DNA of 64,000 nucleotides from Effusibacillus consociatus (GTDB taxonomy: Bacteria; Bacillota; Bacilli; Tumebacillales; Effusibacillaceae): the NCBI RefSeq assembly GCF_042652925.1, contig NZ_JBHSHC010000157.1, forward strand, positions 22,363-86,362. Reading direction: 5' to 3'. Below the pieces are notes generated by a model, which saw only the letters and a list, made by a program, of their open reading frames with translations, did not search any database and was not told where the DNA came from. The position numbers and the translations under genes are program-made. Every line of letters starts with the position of its first letter. Positions within the stretch are counted from its first letter, which is position 1. Shown one piece after another: positions 51,838 to 59,929 of the stretch.

Positions 51838-52411
51838 TCAAGGAACGACAGCTCTTGTCGGGGATCGACGCAGCAAAGATGATTTACGGGTTGACGCTTA
51901 CGGCACCGTAGATGAAGCGAATTCTTTCGTTGGCGATGCATTGGCATTACTTGAAGAGTGGCCGGTCGATCTGCGGGATATGGCGGATGTTTTGGATGAC
52001 GTCCAGCAGGAACTGTTTGATGTTGGGAGCGATTTGGCAACGGTCGGAGAGGTTCGTCCGTACAAAGTGACAGCCGAAATGGTGGATCGTCTTGAACCAT
52101 TGATCGATCAGTATATGCAGCAAGCCGTGCCGGTAAAAAAATTTATTGTGCCCGGAGGTTCACGTCCTGCCGCCAAGCTTCACGTCTGCCGTACGGTAAC
52201 CCGTAGAGCGGAACGGCGGGTGGTCGCTCTGTCCAAAACGGAATCGATCAATCCGGAATGCTTGCGTTATTTGAACCGGCTGTCTGACCTGTTTTTCGCG
52301 ATGGCCCGTGCCGCCAACGCACGCTGCGGACGTTTCGACCGGGAATACATTCGTTCCCGCAATGTTTTCCGGCATGCAATGGGCAAAGGCAAGGAGGCAG
52401 ATTCCCAATGA
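51812..52411 (+). CDS. ATP:cob(I)alamin adenosyltransferase, PduO type
   Basis: This is a 199-aa trimeric PduO-family enzyme that transfers the adenosyl group of ATP to cobalt, giving adenosylcobalamin. It shows the ATP-binding N-terminus IYTRSGDQGTTALVGDRRSKDD, AYGTVDEANSFVGDAL, the FIVPGGSRPAAKLHVCRTVTRRAERR region and SDLFFAMARAAN. AGGAGG precedes its ATG inside the cobK end, so the two are translationally coupled. Confidence 0.95.
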   Translation: MSIYTRSGDQGTTALVGDRRSKDDLRVDAYGTVDEANSFVGDALALLEEWPVDLRDMADVLDDVQQELFDVGSDLATVGEVRPYKVTAEMVDRLEPLIDQYMQQAVPVKKFIVPGGSRPAAKLHVCRTVTRRAERRVVALSKTESINPECLRYLNRLSDLFFAMARAANARCGRFDREYIRSRNVFRHAMGKGKEADSQ

Positions 52412-53070
52412 ACCGCCACGCTTTTACCGATCAAGAACGCGCTGCCGTCTACAAAGCCATCTATGAAAGGCGTGATATCCGTTCTTTCCTGCCTGATCCG
52501 CTTGATGAAGATGCGGTTGCCCGGATCCTGGATGCCGGACACCATGCCCCTTCCGTCGGGTTCATGCAGCCGTGGAACTTTATTTTGATTCGTTCGCAGG
52601 AAGTGAAGCAACGCTTACGAGACGCGGTAGATCGGGAAAGAGTCGCCGCCTCCCTGCATTTCGAAGACAACCGTCAAGATCTTTACCTGAAACTAAAGGT
52701 GGAAGGAATTCTTCAGGCACCGTTAACGATCTGTGTCACTTGTGATCCTACCCGGGGCGGCCGACATGTATTGGGCCGCAACTCGATTCCCGAAACGGAC
52801 GTGTTCTCTGTATCCTGTGCCATCCAGAATATGTGGCTGGCTTCTCGGGCAGAAGGAATCGCCATGGGCTGGGTGTCAATTTTCAAAAAACCGGACATCC
52901 GCCACATTCTCGATATACCTCCGCACATCGACCCGATCGGTCTGATCTCCCTCGGGTATGTCGATGATTTTCCTCCGCGCCCACTGCTCGAAACATCCGG
53001 CTGGCGGGGGCGAATTCCTCTTGCAGATCTGGTTTTCGATGAAAAATGGGGAGCTCGAAGGGGAGGCTGA
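52408..53070 (+). CDS. bluB: 5,6-dimethylbenzimidazole synthase BluB
   Basis: This is an oxygen-dependent flavin-destroying enzyme of 220 aa that makes the lower ligand of cobalamin from reduced FMN. It is a nitroreductase fold with RRDIRSFLPDPLDEDAVARIL, HHAPSVGFMQPWNFI and the C-terminal FPPRPLLETSGWRGRIPL, which are BluB signatures. It overlaps the adenosyltransferase gene by 4 nt. Its presence means that the organism makes true B12 and meets oxygen, although the ring genes are of the anaerobic (early cobalt) type. Confidence 0.93.
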   Translation: MNRHAFTDQERAAVYKAIYERRDIRSFLPDPLDEDAVARILDAGHHAPSVGFMQPWNFILIRSQEVKQRLRDAVDRERVAASLHFEDNRQDLYLKLKVEGILQAPLTICVTCDPTRGGRHVLGRNSIPETDVFSVSCAIQNMWLASRAEGIAMGWVSIFKKPDIRHILDIPPHIDPIGLISLGYVDDFPPRPLLETSGWRGRIPLADLVFDEKWGARRGG

Positions 53071-53086
53071 TGCAACGCGCCTCCCC
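53060..53086 (+). terminator. Terminator after bluB
   Basis: GGGGAGGC/GCCTCCCC form an 8-bp stem with an 11-nt loop overlapping the bluB stop. The following GCTTAACTT is poor in U, so strength is uncertain. Confidence 0.55.
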
Positions 53087-53124
53087 GCTTAACTTGCAGC
53101 CATCCAATCCCCTCGAGATTCGAT

Positions 53125-53649
53125 TCAAATGACCTCATCATGTTTCGAAGCGTTGGGATTCGGGCTGCTGCTTCGGGCAAATTTTCGATGCCTTTTTTCA
53201 AAATATAAACCCACTCTCGCGAAAACAAATGTCGTGATGACCGAAAAAATCACGATCCCATAGAATCCGGCCCCAATCCCAATCCCCACTCCACCCGCAA
53301 AAAAGATCATGGCGGCAGAGGTTAACCCTTTGACCTGCCAGCCGTCTTTTAAAATTACCCCCGCTCCCAAAAAACCCAACCCCGTCACAATCTGTGCCGC
53401 GAGGCGCATGGGATCCATCATCGTACCGCTGTTCGGACTGCTGTAGAGTCTCACACTATAAATGGAGACAAGAGTAATCAATGTGCAAGCGACGGATACA
53501 TACATATAGGTCTTCAGCCCGGCAGGTTTATTTTTATACGACCGATCCCAGCCTATGTAAAGTCCTAAGACAGCACTTATCAGAATCCGTACATACATTT
53601 CCCAGTTGGCTTGAATTAGCAGCCGATAGATCATCTCAAGAAAATCCAT
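53125..53649 (-). CDS. MgtC/SapB-family membrane protein
   Basis: This is a 174-aa protein with four or five hydrophobic segments and the MgtC core: LISAVLGLYIGWDRSYKNKPAGLKTY, MRLAAQIVTGLGFLGAGVILKD and VKGLTSAAMIFFAGGVGIGIGAGFY. Its C-terminal tail is charged. Relatives are linked to growth at low magnesium and to control of ATP synthase or phosphate uptake. It stands alone, convergent with bluB, with no recognisable magnesium riboswitch. Confidence 0.88.
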   Translation of the reverse strand: MDFLEMIYRLLIQANWEMYVRILISAVLGLYIGWDRSYKNKPAGLKTYMYVSVACTLITLVSIYSVRLYSSPNSGTMMDPMRLAAQIVTGLGFLGAGVILKDGWQVKGLTSAAMIFFAGGVGIGIGAGFYGIVIFSVITTFVFARVGLYFEKRHRKFARSSSPNPNASKHDEVI

Positions 53650-53752
53650 GCGTTCCCCTCCCTTGCCGAAAAAAAGCGACTCCTTCTGTGCCCGGCTCCT
53701 CTTTACAATTGGGTATGCATTAGAAAATCGTATTATTCGAAAAATCCAAATT

Positions 53753-53790
53753 AAAAAGAGGCTCCCCCCATTGATAGGAACCCCTCTTTC
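53753..53790 (-). terminator. Hairpin with U-run between the MaoC-like gene and mgtC
   Basis: AAAGAGG/CCTCTTT pair around a 21-nt loop, and on the minus strand five U residues follow. It may back up the terminator of the liu operon or act as an attenuator before mgtC. Confidence 0.5.
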
Positions 53791-53879
53791 ATGCTTTCCT
53801 TTATAGGTTTATGCCAAAAAAAGCATCACACCGGATAGAACGGATAACCGTTTGTCTGTTTCCGTGTCGTTTGATAAAA

Positions 53880-53897
53880 GGGGCATTAATTTGCCCC
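53880..53897 (-). terminator. Terminator of the leucine-degradation operon
   Basis: GGGGCA/TGCCCC form a 6-bp stem with a 6-nt AT-rich loop containing the stop codon of the MaoC-like gene, followed by UUUUAUC on the minus strand. Confidence 0.65.
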
Positions 53898-54314
53898 GAC
53901 CAGTATTTTCAGAGTTCCGACAATCACCGGCTCTCCTGTTTGCTTTTTTACTTCATGTTTCACAACAAGCAAACCTCCCGACCGCCGTTCATGTTTTTCA
54001 AGCAGTTCCATTTCCACATGGACTGTATCCCCGATAAACGTTGGCGCGGTGAATCGAAGTTGATCGATGCCGTAAAAAGCCAGAACTTTGCCGGGAAAGA
54101 AATCCATTAACCCTGTTGAAATCGATAAAACCAACATTCCATGCGCGATTCGTTGTCCGAACGGTGTTCCTTTGGCATACTCTGCATCCGTATGCAGCAC
54201 ATAGAAATCTCCACTTACCCCGGCGAAATTCACAATATCTGATTCTGTTAACGTCCTGCCGCGGCTGACCCACTGTTCCCCTACCTCATACTCTTCAAAA
54301 GTCCGATTAAACAT
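53886..54314 (-). CDS. MaoC-like (R)-hydratase-fold protein
   Basis: This is a 142-aa hotdog-fold protein of the MaoC/enoyl-CoA hydratase 2 group. It shows GEQWVSRGRTLTESDIVNFAGVSGDFYVLHTDAEYAKG with the catalytic Asp/His pair spread over this segment, FGQRIAHGMLVLSISTGL and QLRFTAPTFIGDTV. It is the last gene of the acyl-CoA carboxylase operon, 30 nt after the carboxyltransferase, so it probably handles a 3-hydroxyacyl- or branched-chain enoyl-CoA. The exact substrate is unknown. Confidence 0.85.
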   Translation of the reverse strand: MFNRTFEEYEVGEQWVSRGRTLTESDIVNFAGVSGDFYVLHTDAEYAKGTPFGQRIAHGMLVLSISTGLMDFFPGKVLAFYGIDQLRFTAPTFIGDTVHVEMELLEKHERRSGGLLVVKHEVKKQTGEPVIVGTLKILVGAN

Positions 54315-54343
54315 CCGTTTCCTCCTAACCGCTTACTTCATTA

Positions 54344-55873
54344 TCACACCGGATACACAGGGTGTTTCCGCTCCGAGAACACCATGTACTTCGATGAATA
54401 TGCCTTAAACCGCTTTATCAACTCATCCCGCAGGGAATTGGCCGGGATGATGCCATCGATCACCATTTCGGATGCCAGACGGTAGATATCGATATCCTTG
54501 CGATATTCCTCCCGTTTTGCTTCGATAAAAGCAGCCCGCTCCTCTTCCGGCAGCTCGGCAATTTTGTTTGCGTACACCGCATTCACCGCAGCTTCCGGTC
54601 CCATGACGGCGATCTGTGCCGTAGGCAGAGCCAGGCAGCAATCCGGTTCAAACGCAGGCCCCGCCATTGCGTAGAGACCCGCTCCGTACGCCTTCCGTAC
54701 AATCACCGAAATCTTGGGCACAGAAGCTTCCGACATTGCGGAGATCATCTTGGCACCATGACGGATGATACCTGCACGTTCGACCTTCGTTCCGATCATA
54801 AACCCTGGCACGTCAGCCAAGAACAGGACCGGTATATGGAACGCGTCACACAATGTGATAAACCGTGCCGCCTTATCTGCAGAGTCATGGAACAACACGC
54901 CGCCCTTTACGCGCGGTTGGTTCGCGATGATGCCGACCGCTTTTCCGTTCATGCGGGCCAATCCCGTGATTAATTCACCCGCGAACAGTTTCTTGATTTC
55001 AAAGAACGACCCTTCGTCGATGATCCGGTCAATCAGGTCATACATGTTAAATGGAGCATTCTGGTTGGCCGGGATAATTTCTTCAAGCGTTTTCTCGAAT
55101 TGCTTGGGTGCCTTGGCTTCTTGGACAGGCGGTTTTTCGGAAAAATTGGCCGGAAAGTACGAGAGATACCTGCGTGCCAATGCAATAGCTTCCTCTTCGT
55201 TGGCAGCCAACACATCCCCGCACCCGGACACTGAGCAGTGCATCCGGGCTCCGCCCATCTCCTCAAGGGTGACTTTTTCACCAATGACCATTTCCGCCAT
55301 GCGGGGAGATCCCAAATACATTGACGCATTGCCGTCAACCATAATCACAATGTCACAAAACGCGGGAATATACGCTCCCCCTGCGGCGGAAGGTCCAAAC
55401 AGCAAACATACCTGCGGGATTTTGCCCGACAGCTTCACCTGATTGTAGAAAATCCGTCCGGCTCCCCGTCTTCCCGGGAACATTTCGATCTGATCCGTAA
55501 TACGCGCCCCGGCCGAGTCAACCAGATAAATCAACGGGACCCGCATCCTCTCTGCAGTCTCTTGAATCCGAATGATTTTTTCAACCGTTCGGGAACCCCA
55601 AGAACCCGCCTTGACCGTAGAATCGTTGGCCATCACACAAACCACTTGCCCGTTTACCTTGCCGATTGCGGTGACAACACCGTCTGCCGGGAGGTCTTCG
55701 GCCATGCAGTTGGCAAACAGTGCATCCTCCAACTCAAAGCCCCGATCAAACAACAACTGCAAGCGATCTCGCACGAACAGCTTTCCCTGTTCCGCATTCT
55801 TTTCATGATATTTCGAAGCTCCACCCTTCTTGATCTGTTCGACGCGAGCCTGCAAATCTTTTTCGAATGACAC
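54344..55873 (-). CDS. Acyl-CoA carboxylase carboxyltransferase subunit (methylcrotonyl-CoA type, YngE-like)
   Basis: This is a 509-aa biotin-dependent carboxyltransferase with the two crotonase-like halves of the family. Motifs include RDRLQLLFDRGFELED, VDSAGARITDQIEMFPGRRGAGRIFYNQ and FGPSAAGGAYIPAFCD in the first half, and LADVPGFMIGTKVERAGIIRHGAKM in the second. The neighbouring hydratase and HMG-CoA lyase genes point to 3-methylcrotonyl-CoA as substrate; propionyl-CoA is the main alternative. The GTG at 55873 has GAGGAGAG 6 nt upstream. Confidence 0.88.
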   Translation of the reverse strand: MSFEKDLQARVEQIKKGGASKYHEKNAEQGKLFVRDRLQLLFDRGFELEDALFANCMAEDLPADGVVTAIGKVNGQVVCVMANDSTVKAGSWGSRTVEKIIRIQETAERMRVPLIYLVDSAGARITDQIEMFPGRRGAGRIFYNQVKLSGKIPQVCLLFGPSAAGGAYIPAFCDIVIMVDGNASMYLGSPRMAEMVIGEKVTLEEMGGARMHCSVSGCGDVLAANEEEAIALARRYLSYFPANFSEKPPVQEAKAPKQFEKTLEEIIPANQNAPFNMYDLIDRIIDEGSFFEIKKLFAGELITGLARMNGKAVGIIANQPRVKGGVLFHDSADKAARFITLCDAFHIPVLFLADVPGFMIGTKVERAGIIRHGAKMISAMSEASVPKISVIVRKAYGAGLYAMAGPAFEPDCCLALPTAQIAVMGPEAAVNAVYANKIAELPEEERAAFIEAKREEYRKDIDIYRLASEMVIDGIIPANSLRDELIKRFKAYSSKYMVFSERKHPVYPV

Positions 55874-55916
55874 GCTGATCTCTCCTCTCCGCAAATAATT
55901 TTTTAATGGGAGTTTT

Positions 55917-56711
55917 TTACTCCCCGATATAGTTTGGCGCCCGTTTTTCCTTAAACGCCTGCAATCCTTCGAGCCGATCCTTCGTCGGAACGGTCACTTC
56001 ATAAGCATTCATCTCAATCGCAAGGCCTGTATTGAGATCCACATCAAAGCCTTTATCAATCGCATATTTGGCTTGGGCCACTGCAATGGGGGCATTGCGG
56101 ACAATCTGTTCCGCAATTTCCAAAGCTTTCTCCATTAAGGATTCGGCGGGTGTAACATACTCAACCAGTCCGATAGCCAAAGCTTCATTTGCATCGATTC
56201 GTTTGGCGGTAAAAATCAGCTCTTTCGCCCGTCCCTTGCCAATCAGTCGAGGCAATCGCTGGGTGCCACCCGCCCCCGGAATGATTCCGAGAGACGTTTC
56301 AGTCAGACCAAACTTCGCGTGTTCAGATGCCACCCGGATGTCACAGGCCAGTGCCAGTTCTGTTCCTCCGCCCAGCGCCACACCGTTTACGGCCGCAATG
56401 ACCGGCTGTGGAAGCGATTCCAGATCATTCATATCCCCCCGGATCAGGGAGACCGTTTTCCGAACCTGCGTTGGATCCATCCCGGAGCGCTCTTTCAGAT
56501 CCGCCCCCGCACAAAACGCTTTCTCCCCCGCTCCTGTAATAATTACGCAGCGGACAGAGCGGTCAAACCGGATTTCATTTATGGCCTCATGGAGTTCATA
56601 AAGCATCTGGACCGACAATGCGTTTGCCGCTTCCGGACGGTTTAATACGAGAGTTGCAATTCCATCTTCCCGCTTTGACACTAAGATTGCTTTGTTATCC
56701 ACTTTTAGCAC
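55917..56711 (-). CDS. Enoyl-CoA hydratase, probable methylglutaconyl-CoA hydratase (YngF-like)
   Basis: This is a 264-aa crotonase-fold protein with VLNRPEAANALS, GAGEKAFCAGADLKER (oxyanion loop), AAVNGVALGGGTELALACDIRVAS and FGLTETSLGIIPGAGGTQRLPRL, which contains both catalytic Glu residues. In the operon it lies between HMG-CoA lyase and the carboxyltransferase, as yngF does in B. subtilis, so hydration of 3-methylglutaconyl-CoA to HMG-CoA is the likely job. Its start overlaps the HMG-CoA lyase gene by 7 nt. Confidence 0.88.
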   Translation of the reverse strand: MLKVDNKAILVSKREDGIATLVLNRPEAANALSVQMLYELHEAINEIRFDRSVRCVIITGAGEKAFCAGADLKERSGMDPTQVRKTVSLIRGDMNDLESLPQPVIAAVNGVALGGGTELALACDIRVASEHAKFGLTETSLGIIPGAGGTQRLPRLIGKGRAKELIFTAKRIDANEALAIGLVEYVTPAESLMEKALEIAEQIVRNAPIAVAQAKYAIDKGFDVDLNTGLAIEMNAYEVTVPTKDRLEGLQAFKEKRAPNYIGE

Positions 56712-57604
56712 CCCCTGGCAACTTGAAGGTTATGACTTGGCAGGGGCCGCCCTAATTTCTCCTCAATAAAGCGGGCGGCAGAAAACAGTTTTTCCCGATC
56801 TACACCTGTTTGGATGCCCATTCCTTCAAGCATGTAAAGTAAATCATCCGTCGCCAAGTTGCCGGATGCTCCAGGCGCATACGGGCAGCCACCGAGGCCT
56901 CCAAGGGATGCGTCAAATGTTGCAATTCCCACATCAAGTGAAGCCAGCACATTCGCCATAGCAGTGCCCCGTGTGTCGTGAAAATGCATGGCCAAGCGAT
57001 CTGCGGGGAATCGTTTCAAAAGGACATGCAAGACGTTTTGGACCTGTTTGGGATTGGCAAGTCCAATCGTATCGCCGATCGACAATTCGCCGATTCCCAT
57101 CTCAAACAGCTTTTCCGCTACGCGGACAACCGCTTCTACCTCCACAGCCCCTTCGTATGGACAACCAAACACTGTAGAAACATATCCGCGCACCGATTTT
57201 CCGGCCTCGAGTGCATCCTCCACCACTTCGCGTAAAACCGGATACGTTTCATCAATCGACTTGTTGATATTTTTCCGGTTGTGGGTTTCGCTCGCAGACA
57301 TAAAGACAGCCGCTTCATCGATGTTTGCTTCGAGCGCCCGCTCAAGTCCTTTTCGATTCGGCACAAGTGCCGTATAAGTGACTCCCGCTACCCGTTCGAT
57401 CCCGTTCGCCACTTCAAATGCGTCCGCCAGTGCGGGAATCCACTTTGGATTTACGAACGAAGTGATCTCGATATATTTCAGGCCTGAATGGGACAATTGG
57501 TTAATCCACTTGATTTTATCCTCAGTGTCGATAAACGCTTTCTCGTTTTGCAGCCCGTCCCGCGGCCCGACTTCTTTTATGGTAACAGTTCCCGGAAATT
57601 TCAC
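56705..57604 (-). CDS. Hydroxymethylglutaryl-CoA lyase
   Basis: The enzyme cleaves HMG-CoA to acetyl-CoA and acetoacetate, the end of leucine breakdown. At 299 aa it is a TIM-barrel DRE-type lyase: KEVGPRDGLQNEKAFIDTEDK at the start, SFVNPKWIPALADA, metal ligands in AMHFHDTRGTAMANVLA and the catalytic Cys loop GLGGCPYAPGASGNLATDDL. It lies between the BCCP and hydratase genes, matching the yngG position. Confidence 0.94.
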   Translation of the reverse strand: MKFPGTVTIKEVGPRDGLQNEKAFIDTEDKIKWINQLSHSGLKYIEITSFVNPKWIPALADAFEVANGIERVAGVTYTALVPNRKGLERALEANIDEAAVFMSASETHNRKNINKSIDETYPVLREVVEDALEAGKSVRGYVSTVFGCPYEGAVEVEAVVRVAEKLFEMGIGELSIGDTIGLANPKQVQNVLHVLLKRFPADRLAMHFHDTRGTAMANVLASLDVGIATFDASLGGLGGCPYAPGASGNLATDDLLYMLEGMGIQTGVDREKLFSAARFIEEKLGRPLPSHNLQVARGC

Positions 57605-57623
57605 AGCCTGCTCCCCTCACTCT

Positions 57624-57839
57624 CTATTCCAGCTCGACCAGGACGTCCCCTTCATTGACAAAATCGCCTTCATTGATTTTGACTTCCTTCACTTTTCCAC
57701 CAAAGTCAGCTGCGATAGGGATCTCCATTTTCATCGATTCAAGAATCACCACATCCTGCCCCGCTTCCACCGTATCTCCCGGCTTGACCAGAACCTTCCA
57801 GACATTGCCCGCCATGCTTGCCAACACTTGATTCATCAT
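57624..57839 (-). CDS. Biotin carboxyl carrier protein (small, YngHB-type)
   Basis: This is a 71-aa biotinyl domain without the Pro/Ala-rich linker of AccB. The biotinylation site is Lys in ILESMKMEIPI, and the flanking strands (VWKVLVKPGDTVEAGQDV, VNEGDFVNEGDVLVELE) complete the hammerhead fold. It carries carboxybiotin between the biotin carboxylase encoded upstream and the carboxyltransferase downstream in this operon. Confidence 0.93.
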   Translation of the reverse strand: MMNQVLASMAGNVWKVLVKPGDTVEAGQDVVILESMKMEIPIAADFGGKVKEVKINEGDFVNEGDVLVELE

Positions 57840-57857
57840 CGATAACCTCCGTTTTTC

Positions 57858-59201
57858 TTATTTGCCCTGTAAATGTTGTGCCACAAAGCTTGTGGTCGTA
57901 TCCCCGGCGAGGAAAGCGTGGTGTTCAGCCACCGCTCGCAGCATCGGGATGTTTGTTTTAATGCCCTCTACTTCATACGCGGCAAGTGCCGATTGCAGTC
58001 GAGCGATTGCTTCCTCCCTTGTTTTCCCTTTCACAATCAGCTTTGCGATCATCGGATCGTAGAAGGGGGTTACCGCCGAGCGCTCGCTCACCGCAAGTTC
58101 ATGACGAATTCCCGGACCTTGTGGTGTGACCAATTTTGTAATCGTGCCCGGAGATGGAAAAAACGTTTTCGGATCTTCTGCGTAAATCCGAACTTCAATT
58201 GCGTGTCCTTCCCGTTTTACATCAGCCTGATTCAATCCAAGCGGTTCTCCGCAAGCAATCCGCAGCTGTTTTTCCACAAGATCCAACCCGGTGATTTCTT
58301 CCGTAACAGGGTGTTCTACCTGTAGACGCGTGTTCATTTCCAGAAAGTAAAAATTCTTTTCCGCATCAACCAGAAACTCAATCGTACCCGCATTGCTGTA
58401 GCCAAGTGATTGCGCGGCCTTGACAGCCGCTTCGCCCATTTTTCTTCGGGTCTCTTTATCCAGGAACGGAGAAGGAGCTTCCTCGACCACTTTTTGGTGG
58501 CGGCGCTGAATGGAACACTCTCGTTCCCATAAGTACACGGTGTTTCCCTGTTGATCAGCCAGAATTTGAATCTCGATATGACGGGGATTTTCAATATATT
58601 TCTCCACATACATCGCGCCGTCTCCGAAAAAATCGGTTGCGCGTTTTTGGTTGCCCGCATATGCCTTACGGAGTTCCTCTTCATTGCGAACCACCTGCAT
58701 TCCAATTCCGCCCCCGCCTGCCGAGGCCTTCAGCATCACCGGATACCCCATGTGATTGGCAACTTGAACCGCTTCTTCAACATCCGCAAGAGGATGCGTG
58801 ATTCCGGGAACCACCGGAACTCCGACTTCTTCCATGGCTTTGCGGGATTCAATTTTGCTTCCCATTCGGGCAATCACATCGGGAGACGGACCAATGAAGA
58901 CGATCCCTGCTTCCTCACACTTACGGGCGAACTCTGCATTCTCCGAAAGCAAACCGTACCCCGGATGGATCGCTTCGGCTCCCGTAACTTTTGCGATCTC
59001 CAAAATGTTGTCCATATTCAAATAGCTCTCATTTACACGCGGCCCACCAACCAGATACGCTTCATCCGCCATTTTCACATGCGGTGCTTCCGCATCCGCC
59101 TCGGAATAGATACCGACCGTTCGGACGTTTAAAGCTATACAAGTACGCATGATGCGAGCCGCAATCTCGCCCCGATTTGCAATCAGAATTTTCCCAAACA
59201 T
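57858..59201 (-). CDS. Biotin carboxylase subunit of the acyl-CoA carboxylase (YngH-like)
   Basis: This ATP-grasp enzyme of 447 aa carboxylates biotin. It shows GKILIANRGEIAARIMRTC, HPGYGLLSENAEFARKCEEAG, the glycine-rich loop LKASAGGGGIGMQVV, the ATP/Mg site FLEMNTRLQVEHPVTEEITG and the C-terminal DPMIAKLIVKGKTREEA. The ATG at 59201 has GAGGGGG upstream. It is the first gene of the operon, directly downstream of a palindromic TetR-type operator, and belongs to the dedicated acyl-CoA carboxylase rather than to AccC of fatty acid synthesis. Confidence 0.92.
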   Translation of the reverse strand: MFGKILIANRGEIAARIMRTCIALNVRTVGIYSEADAEAPHVKMADEAYLVGGPRVNESYLNMDNILEIAKVTGAEAIHPGYGLLSENAEFARKCEEAGIVFIGPSPDVIARMGSKIESRKAMEEVGVPVVPGITHPLADVEEAVQVANHMGYPVMLKASAGGGGIGMQVVRNEEELRKAYAGNQKRATDFFGDGAMYVEKYIENPRHIEIQILADQQGNTVYLWERECSIQRRHQKVVEEAPSPFLDKETRRKMGEAAVKAAQSLGYSNAGTIEFLVDAEKNFYFLEMNTRLQVEHPVTEEITGLDLVEKQLRIACGEPLGLNQADVKREGHAIEVRIYAEDPKTFFPSPGTITKLVTPQGPGIRHELAVSERSAVTPFYDPMIAKLIVKGKTREEAIARLQSALAAYEVEGIKTNIPMLRAVAEHHAFLAGDTTTSFVAQHLQGK

Positions 59202-59259
59202 AGATGTCCCCCTCACCAGTTCTTCTCTGAACACACGTCTTTACCCTCTTACTTCTACA

Positions 59260-59299
59260 ATATACACGAAAAATCCTCTTATGAACGAGCGCTCGCTCA
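59260..59299 (-). promoter_or_regulatory. Promoter with TetR-type palindromic operator for the leucine-degradation operon
   Basis: TGAACGAGCGCTCGCTCA (59282-59299) is an 18-bp palindrome with one mismatch. It overlaps the likely -35 region; a TATATT -10 box lies at 59265-59260. A repressor of the FadR/LiuR kind that responds to acyl-CoA is a reasonable guess. Confidence 0.55.
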
Positions 59300-59358
59300 T
59301 AATTTTTCAAAAAATTATTTTCAGGGCAGGCTAAGCACCAGAAGGAGGTTATATCATT

Positions 59359-59922
59359 GTGAAACAAGTCATCGGTCAATTTCAAGATATGGATCAGGCT
59401 GCTCGGGCGGTTCATGAGCTAAAACCACTTTTTGAAAATCGGATTACCATCGTGCGTCGCGGCCCGGAACCGGATCAAGATGCGGATACGCTGTTGAATA
59501 ACGATGTCAGCATTACAGCTGCTGCTTTCGGAATCGGAGCTGCGGTTATCCCAGTAACCGGAGCCGGATTCTCTGAAAGTCCGGTATCCAATGCGATAAA
59601 CAATATCGGGGTTCAGGACTCTATTGAAACAGGCGGCGAAACCTACATCCAGGAAGAGGCGGCAAACGAAGAAGAGGCAATTCGAGCCCGCTATACGTCC
59701 ACTCTGGTAATCGTCGACACAAACGATATCGATAAGGGTGAAGCAAAGCGGATTTTACAAGCGCACGGCGGCACCTTACTTTCACCTGCGAAGGCAGCAG
59801 CGCTCGGCCACGATGATCCTTTCGTGACAGCCGATCCGATTGAGCCATTCAGCCCTCGCGGATACATCGATCCTAATATTGGACTTGGCAACTTTGGAAT
59901 TGTGGATCCGATGAAAAGGTAA
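59359..59922 (+). CDS. General-stress-type protein of unknown function (YflT/GSP17M-like N-terminus)
   Basis: This is a 187-aa protein with a GTG start and AGGAGG 10 nt upstream. The N-terminus (KQVIGQFQDMDQAARAVHEL) looks like the alpha-beta module of general-stress protein 17M; a glycine-rich stretch (FGIGAAVIPVTGAGFSES), an acidic part and a second alpha-beta half (TLVIVDTNDIDKGEAKRILQAHGG) follow. The C-terminus is Pro/Gly-rich. The gene is divergent from the leucine-degradation operon and shares its upstream region. No enzymatic motif is visible. Confidence 0.65.
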   Translation: MKQVIGQFQDMDQAARAVHELKPLFENRITIVRRGPEPDQDADTLLNNDVSITAAAFGIGAAVIPVTGAGFSESPVSNAINNIGVQDSIETGGETYIQEEAANEEEAIRARYTSTLVIVDTNDIDKGEAKRILQAHGGTLLSPAKAAALGHDDPFVTADPIEPFSPRGYIDPNIGLGNFGIVDPMKR

Positions 59923-59929
59923 TCGCATC

